NCBI GenBank assembly: GCA_026709745.1
Contig: JAPOSJ010000053.1
Span: 1 to 26,960, forward strand
Direction of reading: 5' to 3'
DNA from: Candidatus Dadabacteria bacterium
GTDB lineage: Bacteria > Desulfobacterota_D > UBA1144 > Nemesobacterales > Nemesobacteraceae
Length of the DNA stretch: 26,960 bases
In this document: positions 14,063 to 23,491 of the stretch, in pieces
Numbering within the stretch: position 1 is the stretch's first letter
Layout of the letters: every line of letters begins with the position of its first letter
Program-made: the position numbers and the translations under genes
Notes under the pieces: model-generated
Told to the model about the DNA's origin: nothing
The model's database searches: none
What the model saw: the letters and a program-made list of their open reading frames with translations, nothing else

Positions 14063-16918
14063 TTACCGACCGCAGCACTTTTTGTATTTCTTGCCACTAC
14101 CGCATGGGCACGGACTGTTTCGACCAACTTTCTTCTGTGTTCTCCTGACCGGAGCCTTGACTCTCTCTTCCGAATCTCCTCCCCTTCCAAGCACCATCTT
14201 TTTTTCCTCAAGTTCTCTTTTTCTCTCAAGCTCCTCTATCTGTTCTTCATTCGCAGGCTGTATTCTGAAAAGATTTGAGCAGACATCCATCCTGAACTTG
14301 TCCATCATGAGAGTGAACATGTCAAAACCCTCTTTGGTATATTCGCGAAGGGGATCTTTCTGTGCGTATCCCCTGAGTCCCACCCCTTCCCTAAGATGAT
14401 CCATGTTAAGAAGGTGTTCTTTCCAGAGGTAGTCTATGTGCTGAAGCATGACGTAACGCTCGACCTGCGAGAGGTGTTCAGAACCTATCCGCTCCTCTTT
14501 TTCCCGGTATGCAGAAATCAGTTTTTCCAAAACTTCTTCCGTTATAACTTCTCCATCAGCCTTAGCCGGAAACTTTATATCTATCTCCGTTCCGAAAATC
14601 TTCCCGACAACTTCCCGAAGCTCGGAAGAATCAGATTCCGAGTTGCTGCCACGCGACTTAAGGTAGCTACCTACGATTTCACGCACAACATCTTCTGAAA
14701 ATGAAAAAAGCATTTCCCTCAGACTTTCACCGCCCTCGAGGGTCGCGCGGCGCTGCCTGTAAACCAAATCCCTCTGTGTGTTGAGAACATCATCGTACCT
14801 AAGCAGGTGCTTGCGTATGTCAAAATTCCTTCCCTCAACTTTTTTCTGCGCGTTTTCAATAGACTTGCTTATCATCGAATGTTCAATCGGCTCCCCTTCC
14901 TCCCAACCAAGCTTGTCCATAACGCCCGTTATCCTATCCGAGGCGAAAATACGCATCAGATCATCCTCAAGGGAAACATAGAACCTTGAAGATCCATCAT
15001 CCCCCTGTCTGCCCGCCCTTCCCCTGAACTGGTTGTCTATTCTCCTCGCCTCGTGTCTTTCCACCGAAAGAATATGAAGTCCGCCGAGCTTTTTCACCTT
15101 TTCTTTTTCCGAATCGCAAATCGATTTCGCCTCGAAAAGTGCTTCCTCGTACTGCCTAGGTTCCGCCTCCTCAGCCTGTATCCTGAACTTCCTCCTTAGT
15201 ATATCCCTGGCAAGGAACTCAGGATTTCCTCCAAGCAGTATGTCCGTTCCACGCCCCGCCATGTTAGTTGCTATAGTTATGGCACCTATTCTGCCGGCCT
15301 GGGCTACAATCTCGGCTTCCTTTCCGTGCTGCTTGGCGTTGAGCACGTTGTGGCGAATACCCAGCTTCTCAAGGTAACCGCTCAGTTTTTCCGACTGCTC
15401 AATCGAGGAGGTGCCGACAAGTACCGGGCGCCCCGCAGAATTCATTTCCTCTATTTCGGCACAGGCAGCGTTGAACTTCTCACGCTCGGTCCTATAGACA
15501 ACGTCATTGTAATCCCTCCTCACAAGCAGCTTGTGAGTAGGGATTACTGTAACGTCCAGATCGTATATATGCTTGAATTCAAACGCTTCTGTATCGGCGG
15601 TACCCGTCATGCCGGCAAGTTTTCCGTACATCCTAAAATAGTTCTGAATTGTTATGGTGGCCATCGTCTGGTTCTCACTTTCGATTTCCACACCTTCTTT
15701 GGCCTCAACCGCTTGGTGAAGCCCATCGCTCCACCGCCGCCCCGGCATGAGCCTTCCGGTGAACTCGTCCACTATCACCACCTTTCCGTCTTGTATCATG
15801 TAGTCGACGTCACTGCTGAAAAGCGTGTTGGCGCGAAGCGACTGGTTAACATGGTGGAGAACCTTAAGATTGACAGGATCGTAGAGATTGGGAATTTCGA
15901 GGGCTTTTTCCACCTTGGAAACTCCCTCTTCTGTAAGATCCACCTGCCTTGATTTCTCATCTACCGTGAAATCTGTTTCCCCGGAGAGCGTCTTTATAAC
16001 CCTATCCACCTCGTAGTAAAGACCTGTGGAATCCTCGGAAGGACCCGAAATTATAAGCGGGGTTCTTGCCTCATCTATGAGAATGCTGTCAACTTCATCC
16101 ACTATAGCGAAATTGTGGCCGCGCTGAACGTAGTGATCCAAGGAAAACTTCATGTTGTCGCGCAGATAGTCGAAACCGAACTCGTTGTTGGTGCCGTAGG
16201 TGATATCTGCTCTGTAGGAAGCCTGCCTAGATGAAGGCTCAAGACAGGTTTTAAAAGAATTTATGATTTCCAGATTTTTTTCGGGAAGAATGTCGCTTGA
16301 CATGTATTCGTTCGGCCACGCCGTCAAATTTTTCTCTATGGACTCTTCAGCCCGCTTCTGATCCTCCCAAGCAAGCATGTAAGAAGCATCGTGATTTATA
16401 ACCCCTACTTTCATGTCGAGAACCATAAAAACAGGTGACATCCAAGTAGCGTCCCTTGCGGCAAGATAATCGTTTACGGTGACCAGATGGGAACCAAGCT
16501 CAGTAAGGGCGTTTAGATAAAGGGGCAGCACCGCGACCAGCGTCTTTCCTTCTCCGGTTCTCATCTCGGCTATCCTGCCCTTGTGAAGAACGATTCCTCC
16601 TATCATCTGGACATCGAAATGCCTCATAGCTATTGTTCTTCTCGACGCTTCCCTGACAGCTGCAAAAGCCTCAGGCAGTATCTCCTCAAGAACCCGCTCC
16701 AGCTCTGCTGAGTATTTCTCGTCATCTAGGTCTCCGTTTGAACCGAGGCGGGAGCGGACAAGTTCGCGGAACTGCTCGGTTTTTGCGCGAAGCTCAGTGG
16801 TCGGGGCCTTAATCAGGGTTTTCTCAAAAGTGTTTATACGCTCTACCAGAACGCCAAGGCGCTTTACTTCTCTCTCGTTCTGCGAGCCTACTATTTTCTT
16901 CAGGACGTAAGAAATCAT
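14063..16918 (-). CDS. secA: Preprotein translocase ATPase SecA
   Basis: SecA drives unfolded preproteins through SecYEG. The 951-residue protein has Walker A MRTGEGKT (119-126), Walker B-type VDEVDSILIDEART (273-286), the preprotein cross-linking domain, the second nucleotide-binding fold (GTSSIEQSEKL, TNMAGRGTDILLGGNPE, QFRGRAGRQGD), and a C-terminal zinc finger CPCGSGKKYKKCC that binds SecB or ribosomes. Compared with deltaproteobacterial relatives as I know them, about 46-48 extra residues lie between VGVINH and RADITYG, in residues 175-236. The closest good ribosome binding site, AAGGAG, is 13 nt before the ATG, longer than usual. smc ends 105 bp upstream. Confidence 0.97.
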   Translation of the reverse strand: MISYVLKKIVGSQNEREVKRLGVLVERINTFEKTLIKAPTTELRAKTEQFRELVRSRLGSNGDLDDEKYSAELERVLEEILPEAFAAVREASRRTIAMRHFDVQMIGGIVLHKGRIAEMRTGEGKTLVAVLPLYLNALTELGSHLVTVNDYLAARDATWMSPVFMVLDMKVGVINHDASYMLAWEDQKRAEESIEKNLTAWPNEYMSSDILPEKNLEIINSFKTCLEPSSRQASYRADITYGTNNEFGFDYLRDNMKFSLDHYVQRGHNFAIVDEVDSILIDEARTPLIISGPSEDSTGLYYEVDRVIKTLSGETDFTVDEKSRQVDLTEEGVSKVEKALEIPNLYDPVNLKVLHHVNQSLRANTLFSSDVDYMIQDGKVVIVDEFTGRLMPGRRWSDGLHQAVEAKEGVEIESENQTMATITIQNYFRMYGKLAGMTGTADTEAFEFKHIYDLDVTVIPTHKLLVRRDYNDVVYRTEREKFNAACAEIEEMNSAGRPVLVGTSSIEQSEKLSGYLEKLGIRHNVLNAKQHGKEAEIVAQAGRIGAITIATNMAGRGTDILLGGNPEFLARDILRRKFRIQAEEAEPRQYEEALFEAKSICDSEKEKVKKLGGLHILSVERHEARRIDNQFRGRAGRQGDDGSSRFYVSLEDDLMRIFASDRITGVMDKLGWEEGEPIEHSMISKSIENAQKKVEGRNFDIRKHLLRYDDVLNTQRDLVYRQRRATLEGGESLREMLFSFSEDVVREIVGSYLKSRGSNSESDSSELREVVGKIFGTEIDIKFPAKADGEVITEEVLEKLISAYREKEERIGSEHLSQVERYVMLQHIDYLWKEHLLNMDHLREGVGLRGYAQKDPLREYTKEGFDMFTLMMDKFRMDVCSNLFRIQPANEEQIEELERKRELEEKKMVLGRGGDSEERVKAPVRRTQKKVGRNSPCPCGSGKKYKKCCGR

Positions 16919-17023
16919 GCTCCGAAGCGGTCTCCTTTGCTATAGGGTCCCGAGGCACCCGGGAACAGCTCTCCTAAAACTAGTGTAATAATCCTTTGAG
17001 AATAGACAAGGGATTTTCGGGCT

Positions 17024-20000
17024 TCATGAGTCAAGCTTTACGCTCATGACCCTTGATGCTGCGGCGCCGTCTGTAGTTATTCCTATGAGTGTGCCAGCTT
17101 CCTGCATTGTTTTTCTGTTATGAGTTATGACGGCCACCTGGGAGTGGTTAGAGATATCGCTCAGTATCCTGTTGAATCTAGAGGTATTGACTTCGTCAAG
17201 CGCGGCGTCTATTTCATCCAGAAAAACAAACGGGACGGGCTTTACAAGACATGCGGAGACTATGACTGCTATTGCCGAGAGTGCCTTTTCTCCTCCCGAG
17301 AGCAGGTTTATAGGCTGGAATCTCTTTCCTCCGGGTCTGATCATGACCTCCACACCGGTTTCGAGAAGATTTCTAGGGTCCGTAAGCTCAAGGCATGCCT
17401 CTCCGTTCTCAAAAAGCTTGCCGAAGGTGTCGCTGAATTTCCCGTTCACCGTCTCAAAAGCCTCTTGGAACCTCGAAATCGACTCCCTGTCCAGTTTTTT
17501 TATAGCTCCCTCAAGATAATCAAGCGCCCGGGCTAGATCATCGGTCTGGCGCTGGAGAAACCCGTTTCTCTCCTCAAGCTGCTCATATTCCTCGGGCGCA
17601 AGCAGATTCACCGGACCGAAATTTTCTATCTGGCGGCGAAGCGTCTTAAGTTCTCTCTCTCCCTCAGATATTGAAACGCCGTGCAGATACTGCATCTTCG
17701 CCGTATCTGGTGGATCATCGCCGAATGTCTCCCCATACCGTTCGCTCAGATACCCAAACTCGTCCTCAGCACGCTCAAGCTGCGCCTCTGCTGAGGCAAG
17801 CTGTTCCCTTCGTAATGAAAGTTCCCGTGACGCGGCCTCAAATTCCTCTTCTCTTCCTCGAAGCTCATCCTCGCAGTGCGATACCTCTTCTCTCAGTTTT
17901 CCGAAAGACTCCTCTTTAAAGCTGAGATCTACACAGATTTTCTCAAACTCTTCTTCCGCCTGGATTTTTGACAGAGCGAGTGTTTCGCATTCCTGTTTTT
18001 TGAGCTCCAGATCCTTCTTTCTGAGAGAAAGCTTCTCGCCTATAACAGCCTTTGTTCTCCCGACTTCCGATATTTCGTACTCAAGAGACCTTTCTCTTTC
18101 AAGAACTCCGGCGTTCTCTATTCTGAGTTTTGTTATTTTCTCCTGAAGCGTTTTTTCCTCCTGCGCAAACCTAAGAGCACGATCTTCTGTTTCCCCGTAT
18201 TTTGATTCAAGTGCACTTCTCTGTCCTTTAAGCTGCTTCATAAGAGATTCCATCTCGCCGACGGTGTGGTTCTTGCTTCCGAACTTGCGCTCAATCTCGT
18301 CACGCTGATTATTTAGGCCTACTATCCTCGTTTCAAGCTCCTGTGCTTTTGTGTTTGCGTTTGAACGGTCCTTTGCGTTTTCAACCGAGCTTATCTCGCA
18401 GCGGCGAAGAATTTCCTCAAGCTGAGTGCGGCGGTCCTCAAGTGTGTCCATTTCTTCGCGAAACGCGGCTACTGCCTTCTGCTCTTCCTCAATTTCGGCT
18501 GAGAGAACGAGTATTTGCTCTCCAAGCTCCTCGATTTCCCTTTTTCTCTCAAACACCCCGGCCAGAGATTTTCCGCCCGTCACTGCTCCGTGAGAATCAA
18601 CATAGTCTCCGTCAAGTGTAGCAAAGGATGACCCGTTTCCCGTGCGGTTCTTAAGTCTCATTGCCTCCCTCAAGTCGGAAGTTACGTAGACTTCCTGAAG
18701 CATCGAGTCAACAAGGCTTCTTTGTATCACTTTCACTTCAAGTAGACTGTTGAGAGAATCGGCCTCCGGCTTGCCGTTGCCCCCGTCATTTCCATTGCCC
18801 CCCTTATTTGCTGACCGGTCTGTGGCCGGTATGAAGGTTCCCCTCCCAGCATCAAATTCTCTCAAAAGCTCAACCGCGGCCAAGGCCTCCGTGCTCCCCT
18901 CAACTACTATCCAATTGAGTTTTTCCCCGAAGGCCGCCTCTACGGCTCTTTCGTAGTTTCTCGGAACGGAAACGAAATCGGAAACGACCCCTAGCACTCC
19001 ACTCTGCCTGCGCTCAAGCACGAACTTGCGCGTGGCGTCGGGAAGCCATTCGTAGTTGCTCTGTATTCTATTAAGGGCATCTACTCTGGAGACACAGTCA
19101 TTCTTTTTGCCTTCAAGTCCCCTGAGTTCAGCTAGTTTTTTCTCGTGTTCAACCCGAAGATCGTAAAGACGAGAATCTATCTCCTCTTTTTCCCTGCGGG
19201 TCGAGGTAAATTCAGTCTTTATTTCACCTTCACGGCTGCGAAGCGAAGCGAGATTTTTTTCGCACTCCATCTTTTCAAGTCCCAAAGCGGCGGCTTCTCC
19301 CTCAATCTCCTCTTTTTTCTCTGCAAGCTCTTCAAGCTCTTTTGAAAATGCGCCTATCGTACTTCCAAGCGAGCTTCTCCTAGTCATCACGTCCGAGAGT
19401 AGATCCGCAGTTTCCCCAAGCTCTTTTTTTGTCCTCTCCCACTTGCTTTTAAGCTTTACAAGATTCTGCTCCTCGCGTGAAATCTGCTCAGAAGCCGAAA
19501 GACGAATTTCTTTAAATTTCTCGGACTGCTTCTCGGCATGGACGCTTTTCTCCTCTATCTCCAAGATTTCGCACCCGAGGCTCTCTATTCCTGCCTCAAT
19601 GTCCTTCACATAGCCCGAAATCCCGACTATCTCCCGTTCGATCGACGCCCTATGGTATTCGTTTTCCTTTTTCTGCGTGCGAAATTCGTAGATTTCCTTC
19701 TCAAGAGAACCTAGATGCTGCCCTGAAGCGGAGTTCTTCTCCCTCGCACCCTGAAGCAGTCCGTGTTTTTCTTCTGCCCCGGAGTCAGCAGAGCGGAAAA
19801 GCTTCTCCGCTGCAAGCTTTTTTTGAAGAAGATCTCCTCTTCGCTTCCGCGAGTTTTCAAGACGTGTCGAGAGAACTTCGAATTCTAGTGAACGGGCCCG
19901 CCCCGTAAGTTCTTCGTATTGCTTGGCACTCTCTGCTTGCAGCGCCACGGCCTCAATACGGTCGGAAACCTCGCGCTTCATGTCGAGCACTCGAGAGAGG

Positions 20001-20551
20001 TTTTCTCTGGTCGACTCTGTTCTGCCACGGGTTTCCCTCCTCCTGAGTTTATACTTCTCAATCCCTGCGACTTCCTCTATGAGTTTTCTTTTCTCTTCCG
20101 GCTTTGAAATTATAAAGGATTCGATCTGGCCCTGCTCTACAATTGAATAGGCCCTCGCGCCCATACCGGTGTCAAGCAGCAGCTCGGTTATGTCCTTGAG
20201 ACGGCACTTTACCCCGTTTATGCTGTATTCGCTTTCTCCCGAGCGGTAAAGCTTTCTTCGGATTCTGACTTCCTCGAAACCGAATCCCTCGACTTCTTCG
20301 AGAACAAGAGACACGTCGGCAAGCCCTAGGGGCTTGAGCTCAGCACTCCCATTTGAGATGACGTCTTCCATGCCTCCCGCGCGCAAATGTCTCGGGTTGT
20401 GCTCGCCGATTACCCACCTGATAGCGTCTAGAATGTTGGACTTTCCGCAGCCGTTGGGACCGACTATCGCGGTTATGCCCTCAGAGAAATCTATCCTCGT
20501 TTTGAGGTAAAAAGATTTGAAGCCTGCTATTTCAAGCGCTTTAATTCTCAT
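17024..20551 (-). CDS. smc: Chromosome segregation/condensation ATPase SMC
   Basis: SMC forms a ring-shaped dimer with ScpAB and organises newly replicated chromosomes. From ATG 20551 the protein has 1175 residues and begins MRIKALEIAGFKSF, the family start; the frame extends 13 codons further upstream without support. Walker A GPNGCGKSN is at about 31-39. Long coiled-coil arms flank a hinge (GVLGVVSDFVSV ... GDYVDSHGAVTGG). The ABC signature LLSGGEKALSA is at about 1081, and Walker B VFLDEIDAALDE at about 1107. A Gly/Asn-rich low-complexity insert interrupts the hinge near residues 579-597. scpA and scpB are not in the window. No Shine-Dalgarno is evident before 20551. Confidence 0.96.
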   Translation of the reverse strand: MRIKALEIAGFKSFYLKTRIDFSEGITAIVGPNGCGKSNILDAIRWVIGEHNPRHLRAGGMEDVISNGSAELKPLGLADVSLVLEEVEGFGFEEVRIRRKLYRSGESEYSINGVKCRLKDITELLLDTGMGARAYSIVEQGQIESFIISKPEEKRKLIEEVAGIEKYKLRRRETRGRTESTRENLSRVLDMKREVSDRIEAVALQAESAKQYEELTGRARSLEFEVLSTRLENSRKRRGDLLQKKLAAEKLFRSADSGAEEKHGLLQGAREKNSASGQHLGSLEKEIYEFRTQKKENEYHRASIEREIVGISGYVKDIEAGIESLGCEILEIEEKSVHAEKQSEKFKEIRLSASEQISREEQNLVKLKSKWERTKKELGETADLLSDVMTRRSSLGSTIGAFSKELEELAEKKEEIEGEAAALGLEKMECEKNLASLRSREGEIKTEFTSTRREKEEIDSRLYDLRVEHEKKLAELRGLEGKKNDCVSRVDALNRIQSNYEWLPDATRKFVLERRQSGVLGVVSDFVSVPRNYERAVEAAFGEKLNWIVVEGSTEALAAVELLREFDAGRGTFIPATDRSANKGGNGNDGGNGKPEADSLNSLLEVKVIQRSLVDSMLQEVYVTSDLREAMRLKNRTGNGSSFATLDGDYVDSHGAVTGGKSLAGVFERKREIEELGEQILVLSAEIEEEQKAVAAFREEMDTLEDRRTQLEEILRRCEISSVENAKDRSNANTKAQELETRIVGLNNQRDEIERKFGSKNHTVGEMESLMKQLKGQRSALESKYGETEDRALRFAQEEKTLQEKITKLRIENAGVLERERSLEYEISEVGRTKAVIGEKLSLRKKDLELKKQECETLALSKIQAEEEFEKICVDLSFKEESFGKLREEVSHCEDELRGREEEFEAASRELSLRREQLASAEAQLERAEDEFGYLSERYGETFGDDPPDTAKMQYLHGVSISEGERELKTLRRQIENFGPVNLLAPEEYEQLEERNGFLQRQTDDLARALDYLEGAIKKLDRESISRFQEAFETVNGKFSDTFGKLFENGEACLELTDPRNLLETGVEVMIRPGGKRFQPINLLSGGEKALSAIAVIVSACLVKPVPFVFLDEIDAALDEVNTSRFNRILSDISNHSQVAVITHNRKTMQEAGTLIGITTDGAAASRVMSVKLDS

Positions 20552-20789
20552 TGGAGAACCGCGGCCGCATCTCATAAAGCTCACGCGCAACTGCTGTTTT
20601 GCGCAAAATTATTACCTCAGCGGGGAAAACTAAAACCCCTTATCCATTATAGAAGCCTGAAGAAATCCGCCGGGAAAAATCTTTGGCGGTAAGTGAAAAG
20701 ACTCCCTATTAATCAATGCCTTACGGTTAATTGCATTATACCACGAATCCAAGAGAATTTTCAACTTCTCCGGTAAAGAATCATTCTCC

Positions 20790-22379
20790 CTAGGAAAGAA
20801 GGTTGCTGTTGTGAACGATCTTGGAGTTCTCTCTTAGACTCTCTAGCAGATGTTCAATCACAAGTATTTTCCGCTCCGAGATTTCCCGCTGTCTGAAAGA
20901 ATCATTCTCCGCCATGAAGGCCTTGGTGTCTGCGGATTTTGTTTCCGCAAGTGATACTATGTAGAAAATCTCCCCAGAGCGGTAGACGCGCTGCGAGGTC
21001 GGCTGGTCATTTCTCAATCCAAATACATCGGAGATGAAATCTCCTGATTCCACGCCTAGGGGATTCTGTGATCTTGAGAAAAAACCGCTCCGCTTAACTG
21101 AAAGACCCATGGATTCCGCGGCCACGGGGAAAATCTTTGCCGAGGAAGTTATCTTTGCGAGGCTTTCACCGGCGGATTTCTTTGCCCGCTCGACGGCGCG
21201 TTCTCCCTTAAGAACCTTTAGAATCTCGGCACGCACAGACTTAATTCCCAACCGTTTAGAAGGCTCAACTCTTGTTACCTCGAAAAACCATGTAAAATCC
21301 CGCAACACCACATTTGAAAGCCTGTTTTTCTCAACGGAGAAGGCCTGCCTTCTTATGGATCTAGGAATCTCCCCGCCCGCCGCGCCTTGCGTAAATTTCC
21401 CGGTCTCCACCACCTCAAGGGAGCTTTTCCGAGAAAGAATATCTTCAAACGAATGCTTTCCCCGGAGAAATTCTTCAAGGAAGCTGTCATAGAGAAGCCG
21501 GGACTTGCTCTCGATGATCTGCTTTCTTATGTCTCCCTTTACATCATCAAGCGGCTTGGCGGATCCATCGGAGACAAATTCTTCGGGATAGGTGCTGTAG
21601 TAAGCCTCGATTTCCTCGTCGGAGACTGCGGCGTTCGAGGCAAAATCCGCGGGTGCAAGCTTAACGTAGCGCGCCTCTCTTTTCTCAGGCTCCCAGAAAG
21701 AATCAGTGTTCTCGTCATAATATAGTCTGATTTCCTCTTCGTCCGGATCTTCGTCCCCTAGATAGTTCTCAGCCTTAAAAAAAACGTAGTGAAGATTAAT
21801 TTTTTCCTCGCGTACTCTATAGACACCCAGAAGTTCTTCATCGCTTGCTGTAACAGAACTGTCAATGACCGAAATAAGTCTTGCCACCAGAAGGTCCTCT
21901 CTGTAGGAGTCCTCGAAATCTTTCACCGTGCGGTTAAGCCCCCTTGAAACAAAGTCTTTGTAGCGCTCAAAACCCACGAAAGCTCCATCCACCTGAAAAC
22001 CTGGATCGTTTGTTATGGCATCTGAAAGCTCCTGTTCGCTCACCCTGATTCCAAGATCCTTGGCCTTCTGGGCAAGCAGTTTCTTGTTAACCAGTGAGTC
22101 GATCACGGTAAAGTTCACATATTCCATAAGTTCGTCAGAGATTTCCTGACCATCGCGCCCCAGGCGATCAAGCATCGAGTCTCTGAGGTTATAAAACTGG
22201 GCCAAGGACGCCTTGTCCCCGTTTACCTCGACCGCAGCGCCGCCGCTTGGGCCCCTCCCGCCTATGCTTATTCCTCCAACATAGCCGAAACCGACTACGA
22301 AGGTAAGAGCAAGCAGAAGAAGAAGTGCCTTGGTAAGAAAATTGTTTCTGTTTTTTATGATATCGAAAGCCAATAGCAT
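20790..22379 (-). CDS. PpiD/SurA-type membrane-anchored periplasmic chaperone, parvulin domain not recognisable
   Basis: From ATG 22379 the protein has 529 residues. A short cytosolic N-terminus, a membrane helix at about 14-34, and a SurA_N-type chaperone domain (VEVNGDKASLAQFYNLRDSM, DSLVNKKLLAQKAKDLGI) match the PpiD layout. The pattern IRLYYDENTDSFWEPEKREA ... VSDEEIEAYYSTYPEEF follows, as in PpiD. Where PpiD has its parvulin-type isomerase domain (HIL..., then GG-L-), I find only a short linker, then a C-terminal domain resembling PpiD's second, inactive one. PpiD helps newly exported outer-membrane and periplasmic proteins leave the Sec channel, which fits the neighbouring secA. Isomerase activity is unlikely if the domain is truly absent. 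Confidence 0.8.
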   Translation of the reverse strand: MLLAFDIIKNRNNFLTKALLLLLALTFVVGFGYVGGISIGGRGPSGGAAVEVNGDKASLAQFYNLRDSMLDRLGRDGQEISDELMEYVNFTVIDSLVNKKLLAQKAKDLGIRVSEQELSDAITNDPGFQVDGAFVGFERYKDFVSRGLNRTVKDFEDSYREDLLVARLISVIDSSVTASDEELLGVYRVREEKINLHYVFFKAENYLGDEDPDEEEIRLYYDENTDSFWEPEKREARYVKLAPADFASNAAVSDEEIEAYYSTYPEEFVSDGSAKPLDDVKGDIRKQIIESKSRLLYDSFLEEFLRGKHSFEDILSRKSSLEVVETGKFTQGAAGGEIPRSIRRQAFSVEKNRLSNVVLRDFTWFFEVTRVEPSKRLGIKSVRAEILKVLKGERAVERAKKSAGESLAKITSSAKIFPVAAESMGLSVKRSGFFSRSQNPLGVESGDFISDVFGLRNDQPTSQRVYRSGEIFYIVSLAETKSADTKAFMAENDSFRQREISERKILVIEHLLESLRENSKIVHNSNLLS

Positions 22380-22402
22380 TTCCTTCAAAAGATGAAATAA
22401 AC

Positions 22403-22429
22403 TTTATATGAGCCGCACGGAACTTTCAA
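22403..22429 (-). promoter_or_regulatory. Candidate promoter for the PpiD-like gene
   Basis: On the minus strand TTGAAA (22424-22429) and TATAAA (22403-22408) are separated by 15 bp, slightly short. The predicted mRNA start is about 17 nt before ATG 22379. Confidence 0.4.
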
Positions 22430-22458
22430 GCGTCTGCCGGGGGCCGTCAGTTCCCGGC

Positions 22459-22487
22459 TTGACAGTCATAATGCACTTAAATAGCTT
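22459..22487 (+). promoter_or_regulatory. Candidate promoter for cofD
   Basis: A perfect -35 TTGACA (22459-22464) is followed after 17 bp by TAGCTT, a weak -10, at 22482-22487. The 9-bp repeat TGCCGGGGG lies on both sides of it (22435-22443 and 22498-22506), of unknown meaning. Confidence 0.4.
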
Positions 22488-22522
22488 ACAGGTGAAATGC
22501 CGGGGGACACGAAGAAACTCAG

Positions 22523-23482
22523 ATGATAACAGCTCTTGGCGGCGGAAGTGGAGCCGCGAAATTTCTTAAGGGACTTCTAGGGATAATTTCCCCGGAGGAA
22601 CTCAGCGTAATAGTGAATACCGCGGATGACATGGACATCTACGGAATGAGGGTCTCCCCGGACATAGATACAATAATCTACAGACTCTCAGGAATAATAG
22701 ACGAAAAAAAAGGATGGGGGGTGCAAGGCGACACGTTCGAGTTTCTGGGTGCCGCTGCGAGATTTGGCTTTCCAACTTGGTTCGGTCTCGGCGACAGGGA
22801 CCTCGCCACTCACCTGTTCAGAAAAGCCGTCATCGACGCTGGAGGAACTCTGAGCGAATCCACTTCAAAAATAGCGCGGCGTTTCGGCCTCGGAGAAGTG
22901 CGCATATTGCCCATGAGCGACGACAGAGTCGAGACATGGATAGAGACAGATGCGGGCGAGATGCATTTCCAAGAATACTACATAAAGTGGGCGATGCGCC
23001 CCGAGGTGCACGGAGTCAAGATAAAAGGCACTGAAAGGGCTTCCGCTGCTCCGTTTGTTCTTGAATCGATAGAGAGAGCCAACATAGTGATCATATGCCC
23101 AAGCAACCCCATAATCAGCATAGGACCCATACTCAAGATACGGGAAGTGAGAAATAGACTCGTCGACGCTTCAGGACTGAAGGTCGCTATAAGCCCCCTT
23201 ATGCGTGGAAAACCTCTTAAGGGTCCGGCAGACAAGCTCATGAGAGGGCTTGGAATGGATGCCTCTTCAACGCAGGTTGCAAGACTTTACGCCGATTTTT
23301 TGGATCTGCTAGTAATCGATCGTTCAGATGCGGGAGAGAAGGCCTCCATAGAAGCTCTGGGAGTAAGTGTTTTAGTCACTGACACAATTATTCCCGATGA
23401 GCAAAGCTCAGCGCGTCTTTCGAGGGAAATCCTCGATTTCGTGGAATCCATTAAACAGAAACGGCCGCACACTTCGCACTAG
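22523..23482 (+). CDS. cofD: 2-phospho-L-lactate (phosphoenolpyruvate) transferase, F420 biosynthesis
   Basis: CofD joins a phospholactyl or phosphoenolpyruvyl group from its guanylyl donor to the deazaflavin Fo, making F420-0 or dehydro-F420-0. The 319-residue protein has the typical N-terminus ITALGGGSGAAKFLKGL (2-18), the NTADDMDIYGMRVSPDIDT segment (32-50) with the metal-binding Asp residues, GVQGDTF, WFGLGDRDLATHL, and the donor-binding ICPSNPIISIGPIL. This end-to-end agreement separates it from the YvcK/CofD-like proteins of cell-wall regulation, which lack the SPDIDT and GLGDRDLATH segments. No other F420 gene is in the window. The ribosome binding site before ATG 22523 is weak. It ends 9 bp from a convergent gene. 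Confidence 0.9.
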   Translation: MITALGGGSGAAKFLKGLLGIISPEELSVIVNTADDMDIYGMRVSPDIDTIIYRLSGIIDEKKGWGVQGDTFEFLGAAARFGFPTWFGLGDRDLATHLFRKAVIDAGGTLSESTSKIARRFGLGEVRILPMSDDRVETWIETDAGEMHFQEYYIKWAMRPEVHGVKIKGTERASAAPFVLESIERANIVIICPSNPIISIGPILKIREVRNRLVDASGLKVAISPLMRGKPLKGPADKLMRGLGMDASSTQVARLYADFLDLLVIDRSDAGEKASIEALGVSVLVTDTIIPDEQSSARLSREILDFVESIKQKRPHTSH

Positions 23483-23491
23483 CCAAGATGA

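Noticed and set aside
15326..15952. 208-residue plus-strand open frame inside secA
   Set aside because: It is antisense to conserved SecA motor regions, so constraint comes from secA.
20597..20608. Palindrome TTTTGCGCAAAA upstream of smc
   Set aside because: Same chance expectation, with no convincing promoter around it.
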